Source of the DNA: Balanoglossus misakiensis | Taxonomy: Eukaryota > Hemichordata | Assembly: GCA_040954595.2 (NCBI GenBank) | Contig: CM082593.2 | Span: 9,052,001-9,116,000 of the forward strand | Reading direction: 5' to 3' | Length of the DNA: 64,000 nucleotides | Part shown: positions 1 to 12,826 of the stretch, piece after piece | Numbering within the stretch: the stretch's first letter is position 1 | Layout: every line of letters starts with the position of its first letter | Notes under the pieces: model-generated | The model's input: the letters and a program-made list of their open reading frames with translations, nothing else | Database searches by the model: none | What the model was told of the DNA's origin: nothing | Position numbers and translations under genes: made by a program

Positions 1-447
1 AATATCGCTGTTCTACACTAGTGGTTGTAATAATTCAAACATCTGGTAAGAAAATGAATGTGTCCTACATTGGCAACAGAATCAGATATCTGGTAGGTAA
101 AAGCTCACATTGGTGTGGATACAAAGTGTGAAGTTGCGTTAATTTTAACAGACACAAGAACAGGAACAAAGTAAACAAATTTAAAAAAAGCAACAATTGT
201 CTTAGAACTTACTATGGATGAGAATGGTCTGGAAGACGTACACACCACATATTTTATGCCAGCTATATAAGTGTAGCTCGTATTAGAAATATTGCTGAAA
301 ATGGTCTCCCCCCCCCCCCAAAATACAAATTTGTGGGTTTTCCTACACCTCGATCAAATGATTCATCTCACATCCCGAAAAATGTGCATAGTAAATTTTA
401 AAGCTATTAGGAGTACTCTGATAGAAAAGTGAACTTGACAAAAAATG
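1..447. other. AT-rich non-coding flank
   Basis: No open frame, RNA gene or clear repeat is supported here. There is a short C homopolymer near 310-319. It is probably the downstream flank of the minus-strand OB-fold gene that ends at 1163. Confidence 0.4.
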
Positions 448-1000
448 CCTTAAAACATAACTTTGCATATTTTAAGCACATTTAATAAAAACAATCTGAT
501 TACTGTTATCCCTGGGTTTCTGAATGCCAAATATCAAAGCCATCCCATGTACAGTATTTTAGGAAGATTTGAAAAGAATTTCTGAACAAACTGCTTTAAA
601 ACACAAATTATTACTTTTAAAGGACACTTAAAAAAATCTATTTACTGTTATCCCTAGGCTTCTGAATACCTAATATCAAAGCCATCTGATGTGCAGTATT
701 TTAGGAAGATTTCAAAAGAACTGAGCAAACAGCCTTAAAACACAAATTTGCATATTTTAAGCACACTGAAAAAAACTCTATTCACTGTCATTCCTGGGCT
801 TTTGAATACCTAATATCAAAGCTGTCCAATGTGCATTTTTTTGGAGGAGAGTTCAAATGAATTAATGAACAAACTGCCTCAAAACACAAATGTACATATT
901 TTAAGCACACTTTTAAAAAATCTTATTACTGTCATTCCTGTGTCTGAGTACCAAATATCAAAGTCGTCTGATGTGCACGTTTGATGAAAAAGACTTCTAA
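448..1000. repeat. Degenerate ~142 bp tandem array
   Basis: About four diverged direct repeats with a period near 142 bp. Each carries a block like ACCAAATATCAAAGC, then a GATGTGCAGTATTTTAGGAAG-like block, an A-rich stretch and a TGCATATTTTAAGCACA-like block. Looser copies seem to continue to about 1640. A related array lies near 48.96-49.56 kb. Confidence 0.7.
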
Positions 1001-1162
1001 AATATTTTTGAAGAAACTATCTTAAATTCTAATGTCCAATGAGTTCGTGTGGATAACAAAACTGAAACTATTCACCACTCTAATAGTGGCTGAAAACATT
1101 GAAATCCTAGCAATGCGCCTGCAGAGTCATTGTAAAAGAATGTGATGTATGGTAGGGAAAGC

Positions 1163-4100
1163 TCAGCGTTTGCCCTTGCTAGGTTTGGTTCTGTACCTGG
1201 AAATAAGAGGCAAATAATTACATTGTAAGAATGGGTGATAAAAATAATCTAATGTTTGCAACCTGACTGATATTCATTGTCAAGCAACTTTAAGATGTCT
1301 GGAGATCTTGAAATATTTTTTTTCAGGACAATTTGGTTACATCTTACTAATACAATCTCCAAGATCCTACACACCAAACTTGAAAGAAATCTGATAAGTG
1401 GATTCAGAGAAAATGATTTGGTCAAAAAACGGAAAGAATTGCCCTCAAGAGAGAATTATTCAAAGTTCACTACAATTTTAAGCGAGTAAGGAAATCTCTA
1501 GGAAGCTTGCAAACGAAGTTTCAAAGCAATTGGACCATTGGTTTCAGATATTTTTAACAAACAAAGAATGGCAAAATTTGCTCCAAAAATCCAATCATGC
1601 ATATGTCAGGACAATCTGAATACATGTTACTGAAAATATCCATAGAAACCTGTACACCATGACAGACATTCCACCAATGTGATGAGCTCAGTTGTCACCG
1701 ACAGCAGACCGAAAAAGTAGTTTTACCTCAATTGTACAACTGTTCCGTTGTCTTTCTTGTATACAATCTGCACTGGCAGTTTGGATATAATGTCCTCTTC
1801 GGAGCCAAGGGAACTGATATCTGCCTTGTATGGCGTGTACACACCATCTATGACCAGACATCTGTGGAAGAGAAAAAAAAGTTCGCGCATTTTTTGGATG
1901 AACTTTTTGAAAGGGGAAGACAACACAGCTATGATTTTCTTCACATGTCCCAAGGAAAGCCAAGTTGGTTTGTGCCAAATACTAAAATGTTATGATTTAA
2001 GTATTTTCAATGGATGTGAAATTGACAATATACAACTTGGTTGTAAAAGTGAAATTATTAATCATAACCAGGTTATACTACTGGTCAGAACAGAGTGCAT
2101 GATCGTGTATTAATAGTATTTTTGGCAGATGAGATCACCATCAGACGTTGTCCAATATGAAGAATTTAAATTTTGTGTCGTTTGTCCAGTAGTTTAGCCA
2201 AAGATAACGCCACACTGACATGTGTGGAAGTGATAATGAAGATGTACTAACTTCTCGTCTGTGTCTATTCCTTGAAGTGTACCATTCGCCTCAAGAATTT
2301 CAGCATCATCTTCTATAGTCTGAAAATAAGTATGAGACATATTAGTGAATCTGAAATATCTGTATAGTAGTGTTGGTAGTGTGTAGTGACTGTTAGAAAA
2401 CACATTAAAGCCCCAGTATTTCTCATTTTGACAATTTTTCATCATCAAAAATTTCCTGTTTTTTCCGCATTCATCTTGGAATACTAGATAATGAAGATAT
2501 TAGCAAGATTTGTGCTGCTGTAACTATGTGCAAACCCTAAATATTGCCTGTAAAATTTGAAATGACCGACAGGTTTGTTTACAACAGAAATGGTGCATAT
2601 GTGAATTTTTGCGAGTTTCTTCAAACATTTACTAGATTTGGGACAATCAAACCTCTTCAGTGTGGGTTCTATAAATGTTATGCATGGCTGAATCTGTGTA
2701 CATTTAGTTGTATAGGCACAGCAGGGGTTAGATTGGATTCCATGTGTCAACAAAGCCTGACTTTCTGTCCGGACAGAAAGTCATTTTCAATTGTTATATT
2801 GAAAAGTATATACATTTGTGAGCAGGGCTGGTAATAAAAACTGTGAGAGTCATTATCAATTATTATCTACTTTTAGAAATTGAAGATATTTCAAATAGTG
2901 CGGTATGGTATGTCATGAAAAACAGCTCCCGTAGGATTTTTGTGCTAAAATTGATTTTTTTGCTGTTTTGGCTTCTATGGGGACCCAACTACCCGAAAAT
3001 GATGGGGTGCAATTTTAAGGGCCCCTCCATCATATTTTTCTGGGGGGGGGGGTACTTCCGTTTTGTGGTATGATATGTATTCCCGTAGGATTTTTGTGCT
3101 AAAATTGATTGTTTTTGCTGCTTTGGCTTCAATGGGGACCCAACTACCCGAAAATGATGGGGTGCAATTTTTAGGGCCCTTCCATCACTTTTTTTCTGGG
3201 AGGGTACTCCCGTTTTGGCCTCCCCGAAGATATTTATTCACCTATCTACTCCATTTGCGTACAATTTTCTGCTAAAGAATTTTTTTGCTGTTTTGACTTA
3301 AATGGGCACCCACCTGGTCACAAAAGATCACATGCAAATTTTAGGGCCCCTCTATTACATTTGTGGGAGGGGGGCACTTCCATTTCGACAATCTTAACGG
3401 TATTTATTCACCTATTTCCTGTATTCTCGTAGGAGTTTTTGCTGATAGTTATTTGTTTTGTTTGCTGTTTTGGTTTCAATGATGAATAAACACCCCCAAA
3501 AAGATGGAAATCAATTTGTTGGACCCCTCCATCACATTTTCTTGCAGGGGGGTCACTTTAGTTTTAGCAGCCCTGGAGATATTTGTTCATTTATCTAACC
3601 TTCATAGTGTGATATGTGTATTTGTAAAGGATCTTTTCCAATTTCCTTTATTTTTGTTTCAACTTCTATGGGGACCTAATTGCTCAAAAATGAGGGAGGT
3701 CAAATTTTAGGGCCCCTCCACATTTTGGGAATCTCAAATATTAGATGGTTTATGGGGTAAACATATCAGTTACCTACATTTGTATCAGTTGTCACATATA
3801 CTACAGCGCTGTCTTAGTTTTATAAATATACTTAGTTGAATTATGACTCTAACAAATCAACCACAAATATCTCTCTGATTTGGACTAATATACCTCCCCT
3901 CCATAATATACCTCCCCTCACCTAGGACCGCCACCCAACTCATCACCACACTCATGTTTTCTATGGTTTACAAAAGTATAGTATACTAGGCTATACCAAA
4001 TAGTATAATATATTAGGGTTACTCTTTTTTCTCTTTCCCGGAGCAATTAGTGAAAGTCTGTGTAGATGTGAACTTTTTCGTTAAGAGTTGTTTATTCTTT

Positions 4101-7100
4101 CGTAGCACAATCAATGTCTGAGATATTTACCATTGTACTAAAATTCTCACCGATATCAGTCTGTGCAAAAACTCTGAAGTACGTTTTAGTTCAACACTTG
4201 TTTTTTGGGGTATTAAAACGATATTCAGTTGAACTCGTTTCAAAGTTAAATAATGTCGTAAATAAAGCCTGTGAAGTACATATCAGTTGAAGTATTGTCT
4301 ATTTTAAAGAAGTATTTTCAAAATTTCCATGCCAATAGCGTAATAGTGCTGTAAAAAGCCCTTGAATTATGTCTTACTTCTAAAACTTGTTTTGGTAAAC
4401 ATTAACAATATCAAATTTGGCTCATTTTGTAGCTCAATACTACTGAAAATAAAACAAGTCTGTGAACTACATCTCAGTTTTATTACTAAATACATATTGG
4501 CTATTTTCTTAGCACCGTAAGCCGCGTTTTACGTTCCAGATCGATAGCTATTTGGACATTTTGCAATAAACTACAGAATTAATATGTCAGATAAAAACAA
4601 GATTTGCGTGATCTGTGAAAAGGGTGCCACCCCTTCATCACAATGAGGGATAAATCATACGCAACAAATTGTCCTGAACTTCCACCAATCGATAAGAATG
4701 GGTAGAAATCGGAGAATGGCGTGTTTTATCCAGTAAAATGTCTTGCTCTCCATGCACCAAAGGCAGTACTAGAGCTTATCAAATGTGGCTGCAAAGCAGG
4801 TTGTAGGGGACGTTGCAGTTGCTCAAAGAATGATTTACCATGTACTCCCCTCTGCAAATGCTATGGTGGAGACTGAAAACCAATTAAGGGAAAATGTTCT
4901 TGAAGATAACGACACTGACGATGAGTAGATCAAACAGAACTGGTTTTTGTGAAAATGATGATTGAGAATACCAAGATATCAGAAAAGAATCGTTATGCTT
5001 CTTGGGTTGTTTATTGCACCTTCCGTGGTAGGGAGGGCGCCTCAAGGGTTCATTTTATGAGATGGGACTGTAGCTCGGAAAATAAACTAAAATACACATT
5101 ATGTACTTTATTATATATAAAGGAGTTTTAATTTACCTTAGTATACTAAATTTAGAATAAACGAAAAAATATATGATTAAAAAACAACTGTTACAACGGG
5201 TTGGCGAAAACAAATATAGAGACCCCCCCCCCCACCAAAAAAATGTGGTAAAGGGGTCCAACATTTTGCACACCATCACTTTTCAGCAGTCAGTCTGCAT
5301 TCAAGCCAAAGGAGCAAACCAAATTGCAAGAAATACCACGACAATACTAACCGTATAGTAAATAGGTGAACAAGTATCTTCAGGGTGGCCAAAACAGAAA
5401 TGATTACCCCCCCCCCCAAGACATGATGGAAGGTTCCAAAAATTTGAACCCACGCCATTTTAGTTCTGGTGGAGCCCCATTGAAACCAAAACGTCAAAGA
5501 AAATAAAAAAGTTCGCAAAATATTCTATGAGAAGGGAGTAAATAGGCCAACAAACAACTTCGGAGTGGCCAAAATGGAAGTGCCCCCCCCCCCCAAAAAA
5601 AATAAAAAATGATGGAGGGGCCCTATAATTTGCACCCTATTATTTTTGGCCAGGTGGGTCCCCTCCAAAGCAAAAATAAATTAATTGTAGCCCAAATTCC
5701 CGTGATAATAGAGTAAATAGGCCAACGAACAACTTCGGAGTGGCCACAATGGAAGTGCCCCCCCCCCCCAAATAAAAAATGATGGAGGGGCCCTATAATT
5801 TGCACCCTATTATTTTTGGCCAGGTGGGTCCCCTCCAAAGCAAAAACAACAAAAACAAATTAATTGTAGCCCAAATTCCCATGATGATAGAGTAAATAGG
5901 TGAACAAATATCCTTGAGTGACCAAAACAGAAGAGACCCCCAAAAAAAATTGATGGAGGGGCCCTAAAAATTGCACCCCATGATTTTTGGGTAGTTGGGT
6001 CCCCATTGAAGCCAAACAGCAAAAAAAATCAATTTTAGCACAAAAATCCTACGGGAATACACATCATACCACAAAACGGAAGTACCCCCCCCCCCCAGAA
6101 AAATATGATGGAGGGGCCCTTAAAATTGCACCCCATCATTTTCGGGTAGTTGGGTCCCCATAGAAGCCAAAACAGCAAAAAAATCAATTTTAGCACAAAA
6201 ATCCTACGGGAATACACATCATACCACACTAAAACAAAAATATGTCGAAACAAGAAATACTGAGGCTGAATTTTGACAGTGGATGAATACTGACCTTTAT
6301 TTTTGTGGAGACTGTGCTATTGACATGATTGACATCCTTGTACTTGTCTACGATTACTGGTCCAATTTTCCCTTTTGCACCTTCTCTGACTTGCAGGTCA
6401 CACTGTTTGCCCCAAAGGTTCATTTGCATTGACCTCAAACCATCTGTTAAAACGATATCTCTTCTACGTGTTTTATTTGTTGTTTGCTGTTCGTGCGAAA
6501 CCTAAATGTAAAGAAATTAAATTCCAAGGTGATACTGTGCAATGGAAATGTGTCTTGACTGGTACAAGTAATGCTAGTCAATTGGTGAAATAAGAGTAAG
6601 AAAAGGTGTTGTTTAGTATGGTAAGTTTACAGTTATTGATGTGAAATTAAATTATTCTCACCGAAGCATTTTCTGCCTGTATAATTTTGGATGACAATCA
6701 GAAATCATCAAGATAAGAATTTTAACCTGCAATGTTGTAGAAATTAGTCATCACTGTGAGGAATCATGGGGAGAACAGTCAATTTGCATAGAAATCTATT
6801 GGGGGAAAGTAGGCGTTATTGTCTGAGTAAACAAAATATTTTGTCATAATGTGTGCATATGTGATTACCTTATCAATTCTAGCCACAACACTGACCCTCC
6901 TTTTTCGAGGCGAGTGCTGTAAATCAGCTAGTGGGACCTCCTCTGGTTCATTGAATAGTTTCTCCTGTTCTTTTTCAACTTTGAATGCATTGTTCCCAGT
7001 ACGGGCAATCTACGGCAAAAAGGAAAAAAAAATCAATTAAAATGTAAAGCGATATTATTTGAAGATTACAACATGTAAGTGAAAATTCGGGAATGGGTCA

Positions 7101-7817
7101 TGAAATAAATCTCGTTTTTGAATAAATTAGGGGCAAGATCTAAAGTTCAATAAAAGTAACTTAATTGTTTAAAAGTTTGGTCTCAGACCCACCCCCCCAC
7201 TCTAACTAAACAGACCGAAAATTGAAAAACATTCGAAGCGTACCCTGCATTAATTCTTTCAGACAGCGTACTATTAAATTGAGTGAAAACAGAAAACCAT
7301 TATTAATTGACAAAAATATTCATATTGCAACACAACAAAAAGCAGTCTTGAAATCTTTCGTTTTGCCAAAAGTCGAATCGTTTTTGACTGCAGACATGAA
7401 TTTGGCCCAAAAACCCAACCCCCAAACTTGATCATTTTTTTGTAAACATCAATCTTTTGACGTTGCCGTTTAGTAGAGAGAAAAGACGAGATCTATCGGA
7501 ATTGTAATATCATGCGATGTCGAGTTTTGAGGTTTATAGAGGGAACTGACGATTAAAGGGTCAAGACAAGTGTTCACCTTGGTATATTTGTTGACGCCAA
7601 TCCCACCGTCTCGACAATTAGTGAACCGCCGTAGTTCCAGAAATGTGCCTTTTGTGAATTTATCGACGCACCCGTCTTTCCAGATTTTAATTTCGTGGAA
7701 GTGGCCGTTGTCGTCGATTGCTGTTAAGTTGTAGAAGGGTCCAGTTGCGGCGTAACGCTCTTCAGGTTCTTCCAGAACCTTTATTTTTATGGCTAGATCT
7801 TGACTGTTGGTTGCCAT
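1163..7817 (-). CDS. Six-exon gene, protein with two OB-fold-like domains (274 aa)
   Basis: Minus-strand exons: 7578-7817, 6869-7009, 6295-6501, 2252-2319, 1727-1861 and 1163-1196. All junctions are GT-AG and the frame stays open across every one. The start is ATG at 7815-7817 and the stop is TGA at 1163-1165, giving 274 residues. Exon 1 (residues 1-80) looks like an OB-fold barrel (aromatic and Gly-rich strands with WKDG and LELRRF blocks). Exons 2-3 (81-196) look like a second one (KRRVSVVARIDK, then RRDIVLTDG and MNLWGKQ). Exons 4-5 are acidic then beta-rich, and the tail KPSKGKR is basic. Tandem OB folds suggest single-stranded nucleic acid binding of RPA or telomere-protein type; that is inference and I do not recognise the family. 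Intron 3 (about 4 kb) is inflated by a foldback transposon. The tiny last exon is the least certain part. Confidence 0.68.
2903..3750. repeat. Left arm of foldback element, ~165 bp subrepeats
   Basis: About five diverged subrepeats. Each has a CCCGTAGGATTTTTGTGC-like start, GGGGACCCAACTACCCG, AATGATGGGGTGCAATTTT, GGGCCCCTCCATCA and a G homopolymer. The short frames across it are repeat translations, not genes. Confidence 0.75.
3751..4583. repeat. Central region of foldback element with weak ~130 bp repeats
   Basis: AT-rich. Several degenerate copies of a module ending in CTGTGAAGTACATATCAGTT-like sequence recur between about 4050 and 4500. No coding frame is seen. Confidence 0.4.
4584..4928 (+). 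pseudogene. Broken gene for a CXC-type Cys-rich protein
   Basis: An ATG at 4584 opens a short frame with an ICVIC cysteine pair that stops after about 20 codons. Further on, a frame reads an APKAVLELIKCGC-type run followed by closely spaced cysteines (CKAGCRGRCSC, then PLCKC). A one-base shift near 4873 leads to an acidic tail ending EDNDTDDE and a TAG at 4926-4928. The cysteine spacing resembles tesmin/TSO1-like CXC domains, which bind DNA and recur at the C-termini of some transposon-encoded proteins. The internal stop and frameshift make this a remnant, perhaps cargo or a former gene of the surrounding foldback element. Confidence 0.5.
5215..6229. repeat. Right (inverted) arm of foldback element
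   Basis: About six subrepeats of the same ~165 bp family as 2903-3750, in inverse orientation (GGAGGGGCCCT, TGCACCCCAT, GGTTGGGTCCCC-like blocks) with C homopolymers. The last subrepeat (about 6060-6229) is almost the exact complement of the first left-arm unit. Confidence 0.75.
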
Positions 7818-8194
7818 TTTCAGACTGGGATCTGATGCAACCTGTGAACAAGTGGATAATGGTATTTATGAGTTCATGAAAACAGTAGACAGTTGCAGCG
7901 AAGTTAGACAATTTCTCCTGAGAGCTTTGATTGTGTTAATGATGATTGCGTCGAACGCTAGACGAATGATTTTTGTACACATTGATATGTCTATGATAAT
8001 AAATCATAATACCGACTGGTAACGTATTCAGGCAAAACTGGTGAAACGGTTGTCATGCAATCTTGTCCTGAATAAAATATGAAATGCTGCGACATGGTTT
8101 CGCAATAACGCAAAGGCATTCCTTTTAGTATTACCACACAAATAGGAAAAAACTTTACTCACTTGCTTATTTAATGATTCCTTGTGGACGACAG
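7818..8194. other. Upstream flank of the OB-fold gene
   Basis: About 370 bases directly before the minus-strand ATG. I see no TATA box or CpG-rich promoter I can defend. Confidence 0.3.
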
Positions 8195-8292
8195 GCACTT
8201 CTGGGTGTCGGACACTTTTTCAGTACACGTCACTGAGACGCACTTCTGGATGGCGGACACTTTTTTTCCAAGTATACGTCACTGAGACGCAC
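8195..8292. repeat. Two-copy tandem repeat (~45-50 bp)
   Basis: Two adjacent copies of a CACTTCTGG...CGGACACTTTTT...ACGTCACTGAGACG module, starting near 8196 and 8241. Each holds a CRE-like ACGTCA half-site. The regulatory role is conjecture. Confidence 0.6.
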
Positions 8293-11200
8293 AGGACAGA
8301 AACTTTTCTCCTAGCAGGTTTCCGTAAAAATGACCCACGCCAGAGCACGAGGGTGGGTTTATATACTGCTCATGAATATTCAGTGGATTCTGAGCCTGCA
8401 AAGTCCGAACCAATGGCAGGTATGGGAAAGAAGAGATCGAACGTAAAAGTGAGCAAGGGAGTGGGTGTGTCCAAGTGTAGTTTCCAAAAATGTTGCAAGT
8501 TTGAAGATGGGCCAATGACAATTCAAAATCGAAATGCATACACAATTAGGTGAGCAGGATCCTATTAGAATGATAAGGTATTCGATCTGAACCATGCAGA
8601 ATATTCTCGTTAATTGTGTTGAAACTTTAACCGAGAATCAGTGTTTTGGTCACTTTTCATTTGCAGATGCGTACGCAAGTTGAGGCGTTGTACTAGTGTT
8701 GAAAAATCTTCACCATCGTTATGTATAGTATAATGTAAAGTTTGATAGGTATTATTTTTCCCGCTGAATATTTGATGAAATGTTCGATATCATTTTTCAA
8801 GATTTCATGAAACTACGCAGAGCCGTCGTAGCGGGCGCCGTACGGGCACCTGTGCAACACGATACGCATACACTGACATTTTTTTTTGGAACAAAACACA
8901 CAAAATAAAGGAAGTCGAAGACATACCGCCCATAGAAATTTTTAACCGCTAATCAAACAAAAGTATCAAAATGTATCGTTAAAATGTTTGTAATTTATAA
9001 ACACGGTGTTCGTTGGCTCAAAACTGTACCATCAGACTATGTACAAAAACGGCAATAAAACGTTGAAATTTGATGTATCCTGTGATTATAAGTCCGACTT
9101 TGTAGATTCTACACCAGCAGGCAGAACGAAAAACATCTTATTTCACACTAAACTTATAATCGAAACTTTATGATAATGAACTGGGCTTCAATAGTAACAA
9201 TTCAAAGACAGATTTACTGCGCGAAAGCTATAACTTTGTAGTTTTAGTTACAAAAACAAAGCTTGTTCGAAAACGACTTTTAATGAATGTCTACTTTTTG
9301 TCCGGTAAATTTTCCAGTTGGCCTACTACTTTCAAAATTTAAATGAATACAGAAATGGAAGCATGAGTTTCACATTTTAGAGAATTTGAACGAACAGTGA
9401 GAAAGGGTGTCAGACAACAACAACAACTTGTAGAAATTATGGCTTTAGTCGTTTTATATTGAAATTTATGTTTCGTTTGTAGTGGAGGCTGGTCGTTTAC
9501 GCCAAACGTTTTTTTATGTTACACGCGGTTCAGAAATAGGTTAGGCGAATTAGATTTTTTTTGTTCATATTATTCTAAATCAAAGGAGTATGCGATAAAT
9601 TACACCACGGAAACATGTTTGCGATTGGAAAAGAGGAGCTTATCATACATGCAACGCCTGTATGCCACTGCGCTATTGCTGTATTGTTCTCAGAGCGAAG
9701 ATTAAGACAGAGTATTTTCACATGTGAGAATAGATAATTTTAGAACGTGTGCCGAGAGACGCCCACTACATTTTTCTCTTCACGGCAAAGATCGAGAAAT
9801 ACACGAAAAATGATGTTTGAATAGACCAAGACCGATAAAAAGTAATGTAAAATCACATTATTTTGTGGAATGAAATCAAAATTCGCTCATCACACTGAAG
9901 TCAGCCAGCCACAACTTGCAACATTTGTCGCGTTATCAAGAGAGAGTTGTAGCAGGCGCCGTGTGAGCACGCGCAAGTTGGTTGTTCTATTCCTGGCAAA
10001 CTGTGTTAGGATGTCATCGAAATTCCCCTTTATCGTCCACAATTCGACCTGAGTTAATAATAGAGTTAAAAACTGTGAGCTGATTCTAAAAAAAAATGTA
10101 TCCGGAAACCAGCGACATATCGTTTTGAGTTGACAGCAGCGAAAAGAAAGTTAGTGGTCAGGGGTTTGAAGTACGTCGGGTTACCGGAAATGTCTTTTTT
10201 TTTCTTAGCATAATATTCTATTTTTGTTTTTGAAAACATTAGTAGCCATCTTAGTTCTATTTTTGACACTTTCATTGGAATGCTTCGCATACATCCATGC
10301 TTAGGTATTAAGATATGTCGTCTGGTGTGTGTTCTTCTGAATGTTATTTCACGGAAACTACCTCAATGGGACATAGAAATAGGTAATGTTCACGAAGCAA
10401 AGTGATGGCTGCTATCGTGCCTTCGTTCACATTCCGAACAATGTAGCGTTCTGTTGATCCTTCAACTGCGGTTGCAGTGCCGAATGTTTATGTTTAGCGC
10501 CCTCACTGTCTGGAGTATGCATCCATGATGAAGCAAGTAGGACAGTCTTGTACAGTCTATCAAGTGCAGTTTTTATATGACTGAATAGATTCTGGTGAAG
10601 TGAAACAACATTTGCGCTTTGAGAATTCTGTTAGAGAGGAAATGATGGAACTGTTTGGTATTGAAATCATGATCTTTTGTATATTAATGTTCTTGCTAGT
10701 GTATTTGAGTAATAGAAATAAAATGAATATAACTGTCCAAAATATTACTGCATATTCTGTAGCGCACAAAAGTTCTAAAAAATTGAAACTTTTCATTGCT
10801 TTTTTTCCATTTTTTCTGTTCATCAAGAAAAAGTGGACAGAAGTTGGTAAAAACCAAAACTTTCACACTAGTATGTTTAACATCCGGGCAAAATTATCTT
10901 TAAAATGAGAAACATGACACTTTACAATCTGTCCTGTACAATTGTCATCAAGATTTGCGATTGATCATAGACTTCTTTCCGTTTTTGCTATGTACAAAGA
11001 AAATCTAGATAGAAATTGGAGAAAACAAACGACTTTGAACAGTTCAATTTGTACATCAGGCGAAAACTATCAAAAATGGTAGATTTAAAGATAATCTTAG
11101 GAGTTGATTTGAAATAATTTATCCTTTTTTAATCAAAAGTCATATCAAATAAGGTCATATTAGTATTATTTTTATTCTTTAATTGACTGAGGTACCAGAA

Positions 11201-12125
11201 TGTTCTGTTACCAATACCGCTGATGATACATCTTACACTGAGTTAGGTGTTTTCAACTAATTGTTAAATCTGTAGCTATTTAGCAATCTTTTTTCCAGTC
11301 TTTTTGACAATTTTCTAGTAAGCCTTGATATTTTGAATGGTTTTGTTGTTAAATGATTAAAAATTATTTTCCCATTAAAAGACTTTGACTAAAATAGTCA
11401 GTTTTTACAAAGTTTTATATTAATTAAACTGTTTTGACAAGTGCTTTACATGTCAGACAAAATTGTTTGTTAATCTTTCAAATGTTAAATTTTATCAAAA
11501 GCCAAATTTAAAATGGTAAAAGCATGCTTCTTGAGGGTCTTTTTTCAGGTCATACACACAATAAGAAAACTGTATTTTGATGCATAGATGCTGTTTTTTT
11601 AAATATATATTTGATGAACAGAGAATATCATTTGTAAAAAATTGGCCATTATCAAGTGAAACTATGTATTACTATATGTTACTTTTGGAAGCTTGTGCAA
11701 AATTGTTTATGATTTTGTGTTCTATGGAAAATGGAGTTTTATTGTTGATGTTTTTGGGTATACAGTTATCTTATTGATAGCTAGTTCGATTTAAGTACCA
11801 AGACCATTCTCAGTATAAAAAGTAGAATACATTTTCCGAGAGAATAGCTAGATATAAAGCTGTGAAATTATGGTCGAATGAGGGGGTTTAATATTTAGTG
11901 AGTTATCAGTTTTTAATTTGCATGTGGAATTCAAGATTTAAGATTTGGTATAGAGATATCAAAGAAACGGAGGTTAATTTGAAATGACACTAACAGCACT
12001 AACAGGGCATAATTGACAAAGTGCTTTTTAATGTTTAATAGCATTTAAAAGCCCATTTGAACTTTATCTTTTGCATTGTTTTGTGCTTGACATGACTTCA
12101 TAATTGAGTACAGAGATCTAATAGT
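8293..12125. other. AT-rich region without recognisable genes
   Basis: No frame here has a familiar motif or continues through splice sites. Two short GC-rich blocks near 8820-8862 and 9945-9985 resemble each other (GTAGCRGGCGCCGT core) and may be pieces of one dispersed repeat. The rest looks like ordinary intergenic sequence. Confidence 0.35.
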
Positions 12126-12139
12126 AATCACTAGTGATT
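12126..12139. repeat. Perfect 14 bp palindrome after the endonuclease stop
   Basis: AATCACTAGTGATT lies 15 bases beyond the stop of the Helentron endonuclease frame. A hairpin near the 3' end is common in Helitron-type elements, but the palindrome is short and I cannot place the terminus. Confidence 0.35.
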
Positions 12140-12154
12140 GTTGTAATAATTTTT

Positions 12155-12826
12155 TTACACTGCTAGCCATATTGGTTTGTGGTCACTGTAGTATGATTCA
12201 AGTACACCAACTTGTGTTGACTGAATATTCGTATAAATATGATCAAGGCAAGATCCATAGTTTGTTGTTGGTTCTTGAATAAGTTGTTTGTACTTGAGTT
12301 GGTTTGTCATAAATTCCATTAATTGCTTTACTGAAGATGTTTGTTGTAACAAATCAACATTGAAATCACCAAGTAGCACTGTTGGTAGATTTTCATGCAG
12401 TTGTTCGCTAAGGTTTAGAAGAGCACTTTGTAAGGTGTCTATTGATGTTGAAGGAGGAATGTAAATAGCAACTACTTGAAGTAAGCCAAGTGTTGTTTTG
12501 TATACTGCTGTGACAAATTCACAGTGAAAGTAATGGTGTGAATGTGGAAGAGACTCCAGGGTGTTAGCTTTGCTGTACAATACTAGCCCATGATATGGTC
12601 TTCTTTGTTGATTACTGTTGTCATCATGTCTGGAAATTTCAAAATCTGGAATTCTGTAATCATCATTCTGATCAGCACTTTGTAATCTTGATTCACTGCA
12701 AATAAGTACATCAGCTGATGTCAAATTGAAATCATTCACAACATCTTGGAAATGGCAATGGAGAGATCTTACATTTTGATAAGCAATAATAAATTTGTTT
12801 GGTATATCATAGGGAAAGTCAAACAA
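12155..12826 (-). pseudogene. Helentron APE-type endonuclease domain
   Basis: A 223-codon frame with exonuclease/endonuclease/phosphatase motifs in order: YQNVRSL near the start, a CSES segment supplying the acidic residue, LGDFNVDL, then LDHIY and SDHKPIW at the end. Helentrons, unlike canonical Helitrons, carry such a domain after the helicase. Here it follows the helicase C-terminus but in another frame, so a frameshift separates the two near 12826. The first codon of the frame is TTG, so it was not an independent start. The catalytic motifs are intact though the parent protein is broken. Confidence 0.8.

Larger units (their letters stand above)
2896..6231. mobile_element. Foldback-type element in intron 3 of the OB-fold gene
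   Basis: The outer ends match in inverted orientation (TAGTGYGGTATG at 2896 and its complement ending at 6231). Inside each end lies a long arm of tandem ~165 bp subrepeats: 2903-3750 on the left and 5215-6229, inverted, on the right. The unique middle (3.76-5.2 kb) holds weak ~130 bp repeats and a broken Cys-rich gene. Long inverted arms built of subrepeats are the mark of foldback (FB-like) DNA transposons. No transposase frame is visible, so it is probably non-autonomous. A target duplication is not clear. Confidence 0.65.

Noticed and set aside
1277-1489. 70-codon plus-strand frame
   Set aside because: It begins at TTG, not ATG, and lies in repeat-like intron sequence of the OB-fold gene on the other strand.
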